Assembly: GCA_963698255.1 (NCBI GenBank)
Contig: CAVOQD010000036.1
Coordinates: 124,001-188,000 of the forward strand
DNA: 64,000 nt
Source of the DNA: JAWKOK01 sp963698255
GTDB taxonomy: Bacteria > Chloroflexota > Anaerolineae > Caldilineales > Caldilineaceae
Reading direction: 5' to 3'
Translations under genes and position numbers: made by a program
Shown: positions 16,916 to 27,922 of the stretch, piece after piece
How positions within the stretch are numbered: the stretch's first letter is position 1
Layout: every line of letters begins with the position of its first letter
Notes under the pieces: model-generated
What the model was told of the DNA's origin: nothing
Seen by the model: only the letters and a program-made list of their open reading frames with translations
Databases searched by the model: none

Positions 16916-19900
16916 CTAATCGCCACTCTCCGGCACAACGCCATCGGCATCACACAGCGGGAGGATGCGATACTGCTTTCGTTCCACGCAGGTGAAATCG
17001 CGCAGGACGCGGTTCTCGTCGATGTGGGCCAGAATGTCTTCGACGGGCACTTCTGCAATGGGGCGCACGATAACTGTCCCATCATCCGCGGCTGAATAGG
17101 CCAACTGTCCATCCGGCGAAAGTGCAACTTGATTGACGCAGACGCACCATGCTCGCTAAAGGTGCGCAGAGCCTCCCCAGTGGCCACATCCCACAGGATC
17201 AGCGTGCCGTCGGCGGACCCTGTGATAATCTGGCTTTCGTCCGGCGTAAAGGCAACGCCATCTACTCCACTTGTATGGCCATTAAAGGTCTGGATCGCTT
17301 CGCCACTGGCGACATCCCACAACACGGCCGTATGATTGCTGCCGCCAGACACAAATCGCTCACCATCTGCGCTGATGTCGAGACCATACGAAGCCCCCCC
17401 CTGATTGTAGCGCCGGATTTCCTCGCCCGTATCAAGGTCGTACAGGATAAGATCGCCTAAGTCACCGCCGGCAATAGCGGTCTGCCCATCGGGGCTAAAG
17501 GCAACGCTAACCAGCCATTCATCTTCACTAGCCGCTGGGAAGCTTGTCATTTCAGTGAATGTCTCAACATCAAACTGCTGCATGAGACCCCTCGCACCAA
17601 ACAACAGCGAACTACTGTCGGGACTAAGCGCAATATCAAATGCTTCGGATATCTCGGTGCTCTCTTTCCTTTTAAGCTCTGCACCACTTTCCAGATCCCA
17701 ATGCACCAATAGCATTTCGGGATTCTCTACGTCATTCCCGGTAGCATTGCCACCAAGGATAGCCGACCGGCCATCGGGTAAAAATTCGGCAGCTACGAAG
17801 AAACCAGGCAGGCGGTGAATGACCTCAAATGTTTCTGTATCCCAGAGGATGGCTTCATTTCCTGTTTCGTCAGGGTCGAAATAAGCAGTCGAGATTGCCT
17901 TTGTGCCGTCAGGACTGATGGCCACATCGATGACTACATCGGTCATATGCCCTTCGAAAACTTGCGCAGTCACGTCCTGACGTATATCCCAGAAGCGTAG
18001 GGCGCCAACGTTTCCGGTTCCGGCGCTGATGGCAGTCTGTCCATCGGAACTAACTGCTACACCGAACGAGCTTTGCCCACTATGGCCAAGAAGACGCTGG
18101 ATGATTTCGCCCGTTTCCGTGTCCCACAGCAGGACTTCGCCACTTCACATCGCCGCTGACCAGGCGTTTACCATCAGGCGTAAAGGCGATAGAGCTATCG
18201 CCAGAAACATCGCCTGCATGCCCGTCGTTGCGGCTGCCCAATTGGACGCAGTTGTTCCCCGGTCATGGCATCTAATAAGGCAAAGTATCTATGAGATGTA
18301 TCAGGTATCATTACAACAATTTGACTGCCATCGGGACTGTATTTTGAGAAACTTACATCGGTGTCAAATTCCACTGTTTCCAAAACCTCACCCGCAGGCA
18401 GAGAAAGGAAGACGCCTGTTGATCCAGCCGTGCGTCCACTTGGATCAGCACCGGTTTCGAAACCCTGATCGTCAATGTCAGTTAAGATCGCAAACGCCTG
18501 ATCGCCTGCCGGATTGATAGAAATAGATTCAATGAAATTGTTACCGCTAAATTGAGCAAGCGCCGGCTCGCTCACAATCTCGCCGGTCTTAAGATCAATC
18601 AAGAGCAGACGAGACTCCCCCGTTAAGTTATATTCTTCATTTAAAACCGACGCGGCAATGAGGGCCATCTCCCCATCTGGCGTAGCCATGTTCCAGGTGA
18701 ATCTCTCTCCCGGCTCGCCGTCGATACGATAAACTTGTTCACCGCTTTTTATGTCCCAACCAGTCAGACTAAAGCCTTCGGGCACACCGTCAACTTCTGT
18801 TTCACTTACCCCCTGGTAGATCGTGCTGACAACGAGTTCCCCGCCCGGCACACCAAAGAGTTGTCCCGCATTGGTCATGTCAATGTCGGGCAATGTCTGC
18901 ACCTTTTCACCGGTCGACCAATCCCATATGATCAGCTCATTGTTATCGTAAGACGTGGCAATGTAGGTGCTATCGGGGATGTTTTCCAGTCGCCTAAAAG
19001 TGGCGTCCTCATTGGCCGTATCAAATTGGTTAAGTATCTCGCGACTGTTGGGGTCCCACACGGTCAATGTGTGGCCGCTATCTTGTGAAATTACATGGGA
19101 GTCACCAGGCAGCATCTCTACCAAGTCCATGTAAGAGTCCTGATCCTCATTTTCGTAGATAAGACGTGTGCCGGGGGCATAGGCCACATCATTCAAGGTG
19201 CGCACAGCCTCAGTTGGCGGCTGCTCCCCAGAGACAGCTTGCACGGCAAGGGCCAGGGCCAGGTCAACGTCGCCGCCGCTGAATGCTTCTCGGGCGCCGC
19301 TGGTCAAGGCCAGGCTCTGCGCCTGCTCTTCGTTGAAGCGGGCGATTTCGGCTTGGGCAACCGCTTCAGCCTGCGCAGCAATGGCAGCGGCTTCATTCTC
19401 CTGGGCAATGGCTTCGGCCGTGGCCGCCGCATCAGCACTTCGTTGCGCTTCTGCGGCTTGGTCGGCTGCAATGGCTTCTTGTGTGGCCGCAGCATTGGCA
19501 TTGGCCTGGGCCGTCTGCGCATTGTCGTTGGCCTGGAGACCGGCAAAGATGGCGATCAACGCCAGCAGCGCGGCCGCGACCAGGGCCGCACCCAGATAGT
19601 AGGCACGGCGGCGCAGGTTTTGCGCGGCCGTCGCCTGTTCGTCGGCGCGCTGGTGTTCGGTTTCGGCCAACTGTTGCGCGGTTTCCAGCTCGCGCTGCTG
19701 ACGAGCCGCTTCTTCGGCCTGGCGCTGTTGACGTGCGTCGATGCTGGCCGTCAGGAAGGCACGCTCATCGGACGTCAGCGCCACTGTTGTGCCATCGGCC
19801 CATTGCGCAGAATTGATCCAGGCGTGCCCCATGCAACAGATAGCCCGGCTCGTTCCCGGCCAACTGCCATTCCGCCGTTGCCGCAGCCAGCAAGCGCTGC

Positions 19901-22732
19901 AGGCGGACGTCATCGCGGCTCTCTTCGAGCCAGGTGCGCAACTGCCCCCATTCTCGCAACAGGGCTTCGTGGGCCACCTCCACCGTCGGCTGTCGGGTCA
20001 GCGGGTCGTGGTCGAAGGTCAGCAAACGTGCCGCGCCAAACTGATCGATGATCTCCTCAACGGATGATCCGTCCTCGGCATTCGGCTCATCTTGCAGATC
20101 GAGCGCTTCCAATTCGGAGAGGCGCACTCGACGGCGCGTATCTTCAACGCCTTCACCCAGCGTGACCAGACGCAGGAACAACTGACGCGTGGCCACTTGT
20201 TCGGACGGGGAGAGGTTTTCGTAGATCTCATCGGCCCGGCGTGGCAGTGCGCTCAACACGCCGCCGACATCGTCGAAGGCCTGGCGCGTGATCTGGTTGC
20301 CGGAACGCGCGTCGAACAACTCCGTCAGCGCATATTGGAGCAAGGGCAGCGCGCCCGGCTGGTCGTACACTTCGGTCACAATGGCCGAGAGCACGGTGTC
20401 TTCATACTCGACGCCCAGCCGCCGTGCCGGCTCCTGAATGGCCCAGGTCAATTCGTCCCGGTTCAACGGCAGCACCACTTCCGTGTGCTGCTTGACCAAC
20501 TCGGCAAGCGGCTGATATCTGCAGCGGTCGGTCATAGAAATCGGCGCGCAAGGTGATGATCACGTGCAGGGGACTGCGGGGCGCGGAGAGCGCGGCCAGC
20601 AGGCTGTCGAGGAAGTAGGCTCTTCGCTCCGGGTCTGCTAGACTCCACAGCTCCTCGAATTGATCGATGACCAGCAGCAGCTTGGCGTCTTCTTCATCGG
20701 GCAGGATGCGGCGGATGGTGCGCAACATGCCGCGCTGGATCGCGCAGCATCGGCTCTACCAGACTGGGCGGCGGATCGACCGCCATCGGCCACAGGGCCT
20801 GTTCCAACTCCTCCAGCGGATGGGTGCCCGGCGTCATCTCGGCCACAAACCACTTTTCCGAACCCGGAATGGCGCCCTGGCGCAGAGCCGGAATCACGCC
20901 GGCTTTGACCACGCTGGATTTGCCGCTGCCGCTGGGGCCGACCACGGCCAGAAAATGACCGTCACTCAGATGCTCGAGCAGTTGACCGGTGAGGTTGTCG
21001 CGCCCGTAGAAGTCCAGGGCGTCCGATTCCTGAAAGGCGCGCAGACCTTTGTAGGGATTGGCGACATCGATGGGAACGGGCGGCTGCGCAATGATCGTGG
21101 CCAGATCCAGGCGTCCGGCAATGGATTGGCGGAACGCTTCGGCGAAGGTCAGCGCGTCCGGGAAGCGGTCGGCCGGTTCCTTGGCCGTTGCCTGCTGAAT
21201 CACGGCATCGATCTGGGGCGAGAGATCGGGGCGACTGTCGCGAGACCAGGGGCAGGGGCGTGGACAGGTGGTTTTGAATGACGGTGATCAGCGGCACATC
21301 CGGGAAGGGCTTTTCGCCCGTCAACACCTCGTAGAGCACCGCGCCCAGACTGTAGATGTCTGACTGGGCGCTGACCGGCCTTTCCTGGATCTGTTCCGGC
21401 GAGATGTAGTCCGGCGTGCTCAGCAGTTCGCCCTCAATCGTGCCCAGATCGTCGTTTTGCAGATCTTTGGCAATGCCAAAATCGGAGAGATAGGCATTGC
21501 CGTTTTCATCGAAGAGGATGTTGGCCGGCTTGATGTCGCGGTGGACAATGTCCTGACTGTGGGCGGCCGCCAGGGCGGCGCGATCTGGTCCACCAGTTTC
21601 TGCGCCCGCTCCAGAGACCACGGCCCTTGCGCCAACGCCGTCAGCAGATTGCCGCCGCGCAGCAGACGCATGACCAGATAGGCGCCATCCGGATCGCGCC
21701 AGAAGTCGTAGATGGGCACGATGTGGGGATGCTCCAGCCGGGCAATGGTCTGGGCTTCGGCTTCGAAGCGGCGAATGAAGTCGGGGTCATTGGCATAGCG
21801 GCGGCGGATGATCTTGACCGCCACTTCGCGGCCGATGACCGGCTGCACGGAGCGGTGAATGACGCCGTAGGCGCCCGAGCCAATCTCGTCCTGTAGCTCG
21901 TAGCCGCGCACGCCCTGCTCGTTCAGTGAATCGAGCCGCAGGTCGCCGGCCAGGATCTGTTCGTACAGTTCCGTGGTGCGCGCAGCCGGGTCCATCCCCA
22001 ACTCTTCGTTGAACAGACGGCGGCATCGTTCGTAGACGGCCAACGCTTCATTGCGCTGACCGTTGCGCGCCAGGATTTCCATCAACTGCTGATACGCGCC
22101 CTCTCGATATTCGTCCAGTTCCAGCTGGCGTTCGGCATGGGCCTGAGGCGGCTGCATACGCTTGTTGGCGAATGGCGATGGCGGTCAGGGTTTCCAGGGC
22201 GTCGAGTGTCTCTTCGCAGATATTTCTGCCGCTCGATCTCCGCCCACTCTTCAAACTCGTTGCTGTCGTCCAAATAGAAATCGGCCAGGAAGTGACCTGT
22301 GTAGAGCGCGACGGCCGCTTCGAGATTCTCCCGGCATTGGTTGCAGGTCAACAGGCTGTGGTGGTCGTGGGCTTGGACTTGATCCAACAGCGCTTCGAAC
22401 TGGCTGGTGTCGATGGACACCGGCGCGGCGGGTTGAGCTGGATGGTGTGGCGGTTGGCCAGCAGCAGCGGCACGGCTCTCACCCGCTACTTCAAAATCAG
22501 GGATCGCCTTGCGCAGATGGAACAACACCTGGCGCAGATTGGCGCGGGCCGACGTGTCGGGCATGCCGGGCCAGAGCAACGTCATCAGCGTCTCCCGCCG
22601 ATGGGCGGTTTCCGGTTCCGCCGCCAGGTAGACCAGCAGGGCCAGCACCTTCTGAGTGCGGAAATCCGAGAGTGCTTTGTCGTTCAGTTCGATCTGTAAC
22701 GGGGCAAATAGGGAGATCTTTAGCTGTTCCAA
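16916..22732 (-). CDS. Giant BTAD (SARP-type)-Ser/Thr kinase-nSTAND NTPase-TM-WD40 regulator (about ten frameshifts)
   Basis: One gene of about 1,940 codons read across frames. From the N-terminus: OmpR-like winged helix (FRTQKVLALLVYLAAEPE, about 20-100) and BTAD helices (to about 265). Then a Ser/Thr kinase with GSGAYG loop, VAVKII, HRDIKPAN (21543-21520) and DFG (21483-21475). Then an nSTAND-like NTPase with Walker A GPSGSGKS (20939-20916), Walker B LLLVIDQFEELW and sensor ITLRADFYDR. Then an Ala/Gln/Glu-rich coiled coil interrupted by one TM helix (YYLGAALVAAALLALIAIF, about residue 1046). Last come WD40-type repeats with WD endings (LWDTETGE, ILWDVATGEALRTF) to TAG 16916-16918. Frame slips fall near 22215, 22165, 21575, 21238, 20745, 20520, 19828, 18232, 18147 and 17132; each is bridged by continuous homology. 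Inferred role: membrane-spanning sensor coupling extracytoplasmic propeller, ATP switch, phosphorylation and transcription. Confidence 0.85.
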
Positions 22733-22775
22733 GTGCTGTTTCCTCCAGCCAATCTACAGAGCCTGATCGAGCGCC

Positions 22776-22905
22776 ATTTTTTGTCACAGATGGACACAGA
22801 TAAACAACTGATATTCACAGATGAACATTTAGGTCACCCCTGTGCTATCAGGTCTTATCTGTGTTTATCCAGTCCTATCTGTGGCTATCTGTGGCAAAAA
22901 CAAGG
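22776..22905. repeat. Intergenic mirrored array, family B (CACAGATGGACACAGAT)
   Basis: The left half tttttgtcacagatggacac, continuing with agataaacaac (22778-22830), is mirrored by tatctgtgtttatccagtcc, tatctgtggctatctgtggc (22856-22899). It lies just upstream of the giant regulator's start, inside its divergent promoter region. Confidence 0.75.
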
Positions 22906-22940
22906 CACAAAAAATCTACAAATCCGGTGAGCCACACCAG

Positions 22941-23044
22941 GTTAACACACAATCGTTAGCAGCGGGGCAAATGTTAACGCTATGCCCTCATTTGTTAACG
23001 GTAGTGAAACGGTTCGCCTATGGCCGATGCGCATACTGGAGACG
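22941..23044 (+). promoter_or_regulatory. GTTAAC-repeat regulatory module upstream of the SBBP gene
   Basis: Contains GTTAAC at 22941, 22973 and 22994 and GTTAGC at 22955. The last two GTTAAC copies are 21 bp apart. A -10-like CATACT lies at 23032-23037. The block 22951-23044 aligns without gaps to 27237-27330 upstream of the small gene at 27454; 32 of 45 positions are identical from 22994 to 23038. Direct repeats at about two helical turns resemble SARP-type operators, and the divergent neighbour encodes a BTAD protein (inference). Confidence 0.6.
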
Positions 23045-23225
23045 TCACAGCGTTTTTCCCGACTTCCCACGGTGGGGAAATCGCGTATCCGTATCTCTCT
23101 GAACCATCCGGTTCCAAGACGTTCGTTTTCAGGAGGCGCAACTTTGAAAACCGATCGGAACATTTCACTTTCTATGTCGCACACGTTATGTCTTACGCAT
23201 GTCTCACACACAAGGAGAAGCAAGA

Positions 23226-26200
23226 ATGAACACGCATACCCTCAAGAAACTGGGCAAGCTTTTGCTGCCCCTACTGATGTTGGCCGGTCTTGTACTGCCG
23301 GCGAATGCATCAGCCGTAGCAGACGACGCAGCGCTTTACACGGTCGAATCCAAGCCGGTTGAATCCAACTTGTATTTCGAATCCAACGTAGGGCAGATGG
23401 ATGCTCAGGTGAAATTCCTGGGTGCAGGAGAGGGCTATCGACTCTATCTGATGGAAAACGAACTGCGGTTGGCCATGTCTTCGGAGAACGAAAGTAGCGC
23501 CATTGGCATTCGCTTTCCGGGGAGCAATCCCAATCCGAGCATACTACCTGCTTTGCCGCTGGATGGAAAGAGCCATTTTTACCGTGGCAACGATCCCGCC
23601 TTCTGGGTGGAAGATGTCGCGCATTACGGCGAAGTGACCTACAGCGAGCTCTATCCCGGCATCGATCTTGTCCTCCACCGTCGCAACGGCAGCCCGGAAT
23701 ATGACTTTGTGGTGAGTCCCGGCGTTGATCCCGATCTGATTCGCCTGGCCATCGAGGGAGCGGACACGATGGAGATCGACAGCGTGGGACGGCTGACACT
23801 GGGCTTCTCCAATGGAAGCAGCATTGTCATGCAGGCGCCTGTGGTCTACCAGGAGAGCAAGGAACAGCGCGTCGAAGGCCGATTCCACATCCTGCCGGAC
23901 AACACCGTCGCCTTTGCGCTTGGCCGGTACGATCGTTCCAAGACACTCGTTATTGATCCGGAACTGGTCTTTTCCACCTACCTCGGCGGAGAAGGGGAAG
24001 ACACCTATTCAGAGGGTAGAGGCGCCGATGGTACGGGAAATTATACCTGCATGCACTCGGATGCCAACTCAATTCCAGGCTATGGCGTTGTGCGCGATCC
24101 GCCTACCTACGAAGATGTCGATGTCGTCTGTGTCAAGCATGATCCCTCGGGGCAAATCGTCTATGCCACCGTCATTGGTGGACAAGCAGGCGGAGAGGGT
24201 CCAGAGGATGAGTGTCTCGGCTGCGATATAACGTTGGACTACATCAGTGACGAACAGGGCAATGTTCATGTAACCGGCTTTACTTCATCGCCAAATTTTC
24301 CGACATTAAACGCCTTTCAAACGTCGCTTCTCGGAGCGGAGGATGCCTTTATCCTCTCGCTCGACCCGACAGGCGCACTTGCTTTCTCAAGCTATATGGG
24401 GGGCGATGACAGTGAGGGTCATATCAATCAGGACCATGGCAGTGCGATTTCTACGGCATCCGATGGGAGTCTCTTGATCGGCGGGATGACAGCCTCGCCA
24501 GACTTTCTGGAAAGTACAGGCATTTCCGTCAATCACCTCACTCCACCAGTAGAAGGTTTTGATAACTTTGCGATGAAGCTGAACCCAGGGACCGATCGAT
24601 CGCGTTCGTGTCAGTGTGGGGCGGCGAAGATCCTTTGACCAGGAGGAACCGTATTGACAGACGATGAGATGTACGCGTACCTTGATGAAGTGCCTGGACA
24701 AGGCAAGCTTCGGATTCACTGACCGTACGAAACTGAGTTCGACAGGACCGGTGCACTTGGTGACGGTTGTCACTATGTGAGCAGCGATATCCAACCAGAG
24801 CAAAGGGAGGTCATCGCATCGGCATAGCGACAGGCCGAGAGTACGGATACGTCAGTTTGCTCGCTGGCGCAGGCGTTGAAAAGCAACTTGACCGCAGGCG
24901 ATCCACGAGGTTGGCGACAGCGGCGAGTCGAATTGGCAGGTACGAGCCGATGTTCATCATGGCTTGTGACACGAGTATGGTATGGCACCGCATACGTGAT
25001 TGAGCGTATGCCCAGAAAGTCTACCGGGCGTGCTCTGCCAGAGGCCTGACCAGTCGAGGAACACGATTGTGCCGCGTCGGTTTTAGAGACTATGCGAGGT
25101 GGCGCGCTCGACTGGCATACTGCTGCCGCTCCATTGTCGAGGACTTGCTGGCTGCACCGAGGATTCGCCGAGTCAGAATTGTTGTCCCTGTGCACGGAAC
25201 TGGAGTTGGTCGTTCACGAGTCGAGCCAGACGGCCGCTACTTGTTTATCGTGACGGCAAGCCCAAGTGTACTGTCAGTCAATTGATCTCAGCCCAAAGCG
25301 ACGCGCCATTCCCATGCATACCGTGCTGGTCACGAACCGACGTTTCGGCCAAGGACATTTGCTTTGGGCCGATGTGCGACACACCGAATCAGCCGAACAA
25401 ATGACTGCTGATCAGCGATCGGCTGACAGACGGTGGACACCTTTGACGAGTCCGGTTCCGGTGCGATATTGAGCGAGTTTTTTCGGACAGCATCGAATTT
25501 GCAGGTTTCCAGCTTGAATCGAGCCAGATGCCGCGATGGGAATGCCTTTGTCGCTTCCTGTCCGAATCCCGGCCAAGGATACGCTCCAGGTCATGCGAGT
25601 ACTGGCACGGCTGTCGTCGGGATGAACCTGGACGATCAGGTCGAGCCACGGGCCCGATAGCTGCAGCGTACTTTCAAATCGGCTGGCGCTGGATTCGACC
25701 AGGCAGCTTGGCGTCAAGTCACAGTGCTGGTCAATTTCCTCTGGTGGGATCGAGAACCTGATCCAAGACCCCGTCTTTGCTTCACGCATACAGGCCGCTA
25801 TACCGCCGGTTGCTTTTCGCCTGTTACCAGATTCAGTGAAGCCCCGTCGTTCACTTATCGTCAAATCAGCTTGCAGTCAATCAGGGCATTTCCATCAATC
25901 ACCTTCTTCTCCGACCAGATAGTCGAGGTTTTGCTACACATGAGCCACATCAGCGATCCCAGCGATTACGATCGTTTCGTGAGTGGGCGGCTTGCTTGGC
26001 CTACATCGTGGATCATCTACCGACGGGTACAGAGTCTTCGGATTATCCAGTCTCTGCCGGTGCATACCAGGAGCAACTGAAGGGCAACACTGAAGGTTTT
26101 CTCACCAAGCTGAGTCCCATGGGCGCTGAAATCGTCTACTCCTCCTACATCGGTGGTCGTATGGATGACGTGCCATTGGGGGGTGGAGTTGTGGATGCCA

Positions 26201-27177
26201 AGGGCAACTATATTTTCACAGGTATGACCTGGTCATTGGATTTCCCGGTCACAGAGGACGCGCTTCAGGGCGCCATCGGTGGTGAGAGCGACGCTTTCAT
26301 TGTCGTATTTAACCCGGGTGGCAATGGAGCAGATGACCTGGTCTACTCAAGCTTCCTCGGTGGCCCTGGCTATGATGACGCCATCAATATGGTCGTTGAT
26401 CGCTTTGGCAACATCTATCTCATCGGAGAGGCCAATGAATCCGGTTTCCCCGTCACTGCTGACGCCTTTCAAAGCGAACCCGGAGGCAATGCGGATGCAT
26501 TTCTTGCCGTATTGAACCTCTCGCTGCCCTCAAATGAGCAACTGCTCTACGCGACTCGTATCGGTGGCGCAAACAGCGACGCTTCGGACGACGACGATCC
26601 AGACGCAGCCGGGTTAGATTTTGCCAGCGGGTTGGGTCAGGATGGCCTGGGAAATGTCTATATCCACGGTCTGACGGTATCGAACGATTTCCCTGTTTCA
26701 GATGGGGTCACGATTGGAGATTTTGCGGCTATCCAGACCGAAATCAACGGCCCAGTGGATGCCTTCGTGGCAAAATTCCACATCTGGGATGAGGCGGAGA
26801 TTGATATCAGGCCTGGTGATGCTCAGAATATCGTCTATGCTGGAAAGAGCGGTGTTGTGCCGATGGCCGTCTTGAGTTCACTAAGCCTTGATGCGCCGGC
26901 CGAGATTGATCCAACCAGTGTACGTCTGGCCGGCGCGGCGGTGATGCTGAACGGCGCCGGCGAGCCTCTCTGCCGCAGCAAGGATGTCAACCGCGACGGC
27001 CTCGACGATCTCGTCTGCCATATCCAGGCCAATCAACTGGATCTGCACACAGGCGAAACCGTTGCCACGTTGATTGCTCGGACACATGATGGCGACATTC
27101 TGATAGGCCAGGATGGAATCAGGCTGATGCCTGAGACCATGACGGTTGGCGGGCTTCGAGCGCTGCTGCTTCAATAA
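23226..27177 (+). pseudogene. Secreted SBBP-repeat beta-propeller protein with unreadable centre
   Basis: ATG 23226 follows acaaggagaagcaaga. A signal peptide (LLLPLLMLAGLVLPANA) leads to an N-terminal DUF7948-type domain (LYFESNVGQMDAQVKFLGAG, YPGIDLVLHR, YDFVVSPGVDPDLI) and then SBBP propeller blades (VFSTYLGGEGEDTY, VTGFTSSPNFPTLNAFQ). The frame ends at about 24590. It resumes near 25995 with YPVSAGAYQEQLKG, blades IVYSSYIGG, LVYSSFLGG, LLYATRIGG, and a C-terminal domain IDIRPGDAQNIVYAGKSGVV, ending TAA 27175-27177. The intervening 1.4 kb shows only shattered matches. Likely an extracellular surface or matrix protein. Divergent from the giant regulator. Confidence 0.75.
24590..25994. other. 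Scrambled block inside the SBBP gene
   Basis: No frame is coherent for 1.4 kb, although scattered fragments fit the protein (IAFVSVWGGEDP in a shifted frame right after 24595). The word ggcatttccatcaatcacct (25884-25903) nearly repeats ggcatttccgtcaatcacct at 24519-24538, so this seems to be repeated-blade DNA degraded by dense indels and substitutions. Either poor consensus in a repeat or true decay. Confidence 0.6.
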
Positions 27178-27234
27178 CCGCGACTTCAACGCTGTCGCCC
27201 CTCAAGGCAGATCCCCTCTCCAGTGTGCTAGCAG

Positions 27235-27270
27235 AAAATCGTTAGCATTCGCATGAATGCTAACGATTTT
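27235..27270. terminator. Perfect 16-bp hairpin after the SBBP gene
   Basis: AAAATCGTTAGCATTC (27235-27250), loop GCAT, and its exact complement to 27270 ending in TTTT, 58 bp after the SBBP stop. It is also part of the GTTAAC/GTTAGC regulatory module of the next gene, so it may serve as both terminator and operator. Confidence 0.6.
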
Positions 27271-27330
27271 GGTCGAGTTGTTAACGCCCAGAAAACGGCC
27301 CGCATACGGCGGATGGGGATACTGATGGCA
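27237..27330 (+). promoter_or_regulatory. Second copy of the GTTAAC-type regulatory module
   Basis: GTTAGC 27241, GCTAAC 27259 and GTTAAC 27280 occur at the same spacings (18 and 21 bp) as in 22955-22999. A GATACT at 27318-27323 lies 38 bp from the last repeat, exactly as CATACT does in the first copy. Shared blocks include AAACGG, CGC-TA-GGC-GATG and ATACTG. Confidence 0.6.
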
Positions 27331-27453
27331 TCCGGTTTCACAGCCCAACCGGGCCTGGAACCGGAAAAGGAAACTCTCGTTTGCGTGGGTCAACAGGCTC
27401 CAGGCAAGAGAGAAGTCATCACCCATCGGACTTGAATTTCACAGGAGGAAGCT

Positions 27454-27720
27454 ATGTTTACCGGACGAGATGAATTTGTACGCCACGAGCAGAATCAGGA
27501 CATGCACCGCAAGGCTGAGGCTCATCGATTGGCCAAGCAGTTGCCACAATCCGGCAGGAGATTTGCCTTCGTATCCAACTCATTTGGTTGGCTGCGCAGC
27601 AAGATTTTCCGCTTCAAACCCTCGACCGATGCAGCGAATCAAGCGCCGGCCAACGAACATGAAGAGAACCACACCGTTGCAGGTTTTGCACGATCAGAGC
27701 CGATAGCGGCCCAAGACTGA
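27454..27720 (+). CDS. Small charged hypothetical protein (88 aa)
   Basis: ATG 27454 follows cacaggaggaagct, one of the strongest ribosome sites in the window. The first 30 residues (FVRHEQNQDMHRKAEAHRLA) form a likely amphipathic helix. The central FVSNSFGWLRSKIFRFKPS could be a short membrane-surface helix, and the acidic tail is disordered. Intact. Its upstream region carries the same regulatory module as the SBBP gene, so it probably belongs to the same regulon. Function unknown. Confidence 0.65.
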   Translation: MFTGRDEFVRHEQNQDMHRKAEAHRLAKQLPQSGRRFAFVSNSFGWLRSKIFRFKPSTDAANQAPANEHEENHTVAGFARSEPIAAQD

Positions 27721-27846
27721 TGGCGTCGGGCTTCGTATCTGGAAATAGGAAAAAGGTTCATCATATGTGTTTTCCTTCCTGCGATTGTTTTGGCTGCGTG
27801 TCCATCACAGATCAGTGAATCACGCGGATCTATGGTCAATGCAGAA

Positions 27847-27917
27847 AAACAGCTACCCACGAATAGCAACTCTCACTTCGTGTCTAGTGGTGATCTTCGT
27901 GGATCATCATTTCCTTC
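27847..27917. repeat. Intergenic array, family C
   Basis: tacccacgaatagcaactct on the left and tcttcgtggatcatcatttc on the right form a degenerate mirrored array between convergent genes. It carries the same words as 6861-6942 in the opposite orientation. Confidence 0.6.
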
Positions 27918-27922
27918 CCGGA

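Noticed and set aside
24773..25195. Minus-strand 140-codon frame inside the scrambled SBBP block
   Set aside because: No ribosome site, no recognisable domain, random-like composition.
27286..27420. Possible GEMM/c-di-GMP riboswitch after the second regulatory module
   Set aside because: Short CCGG-type dyads exist, but the conserved core and tetraloop receptor of GEMM RNAs cannot be found.
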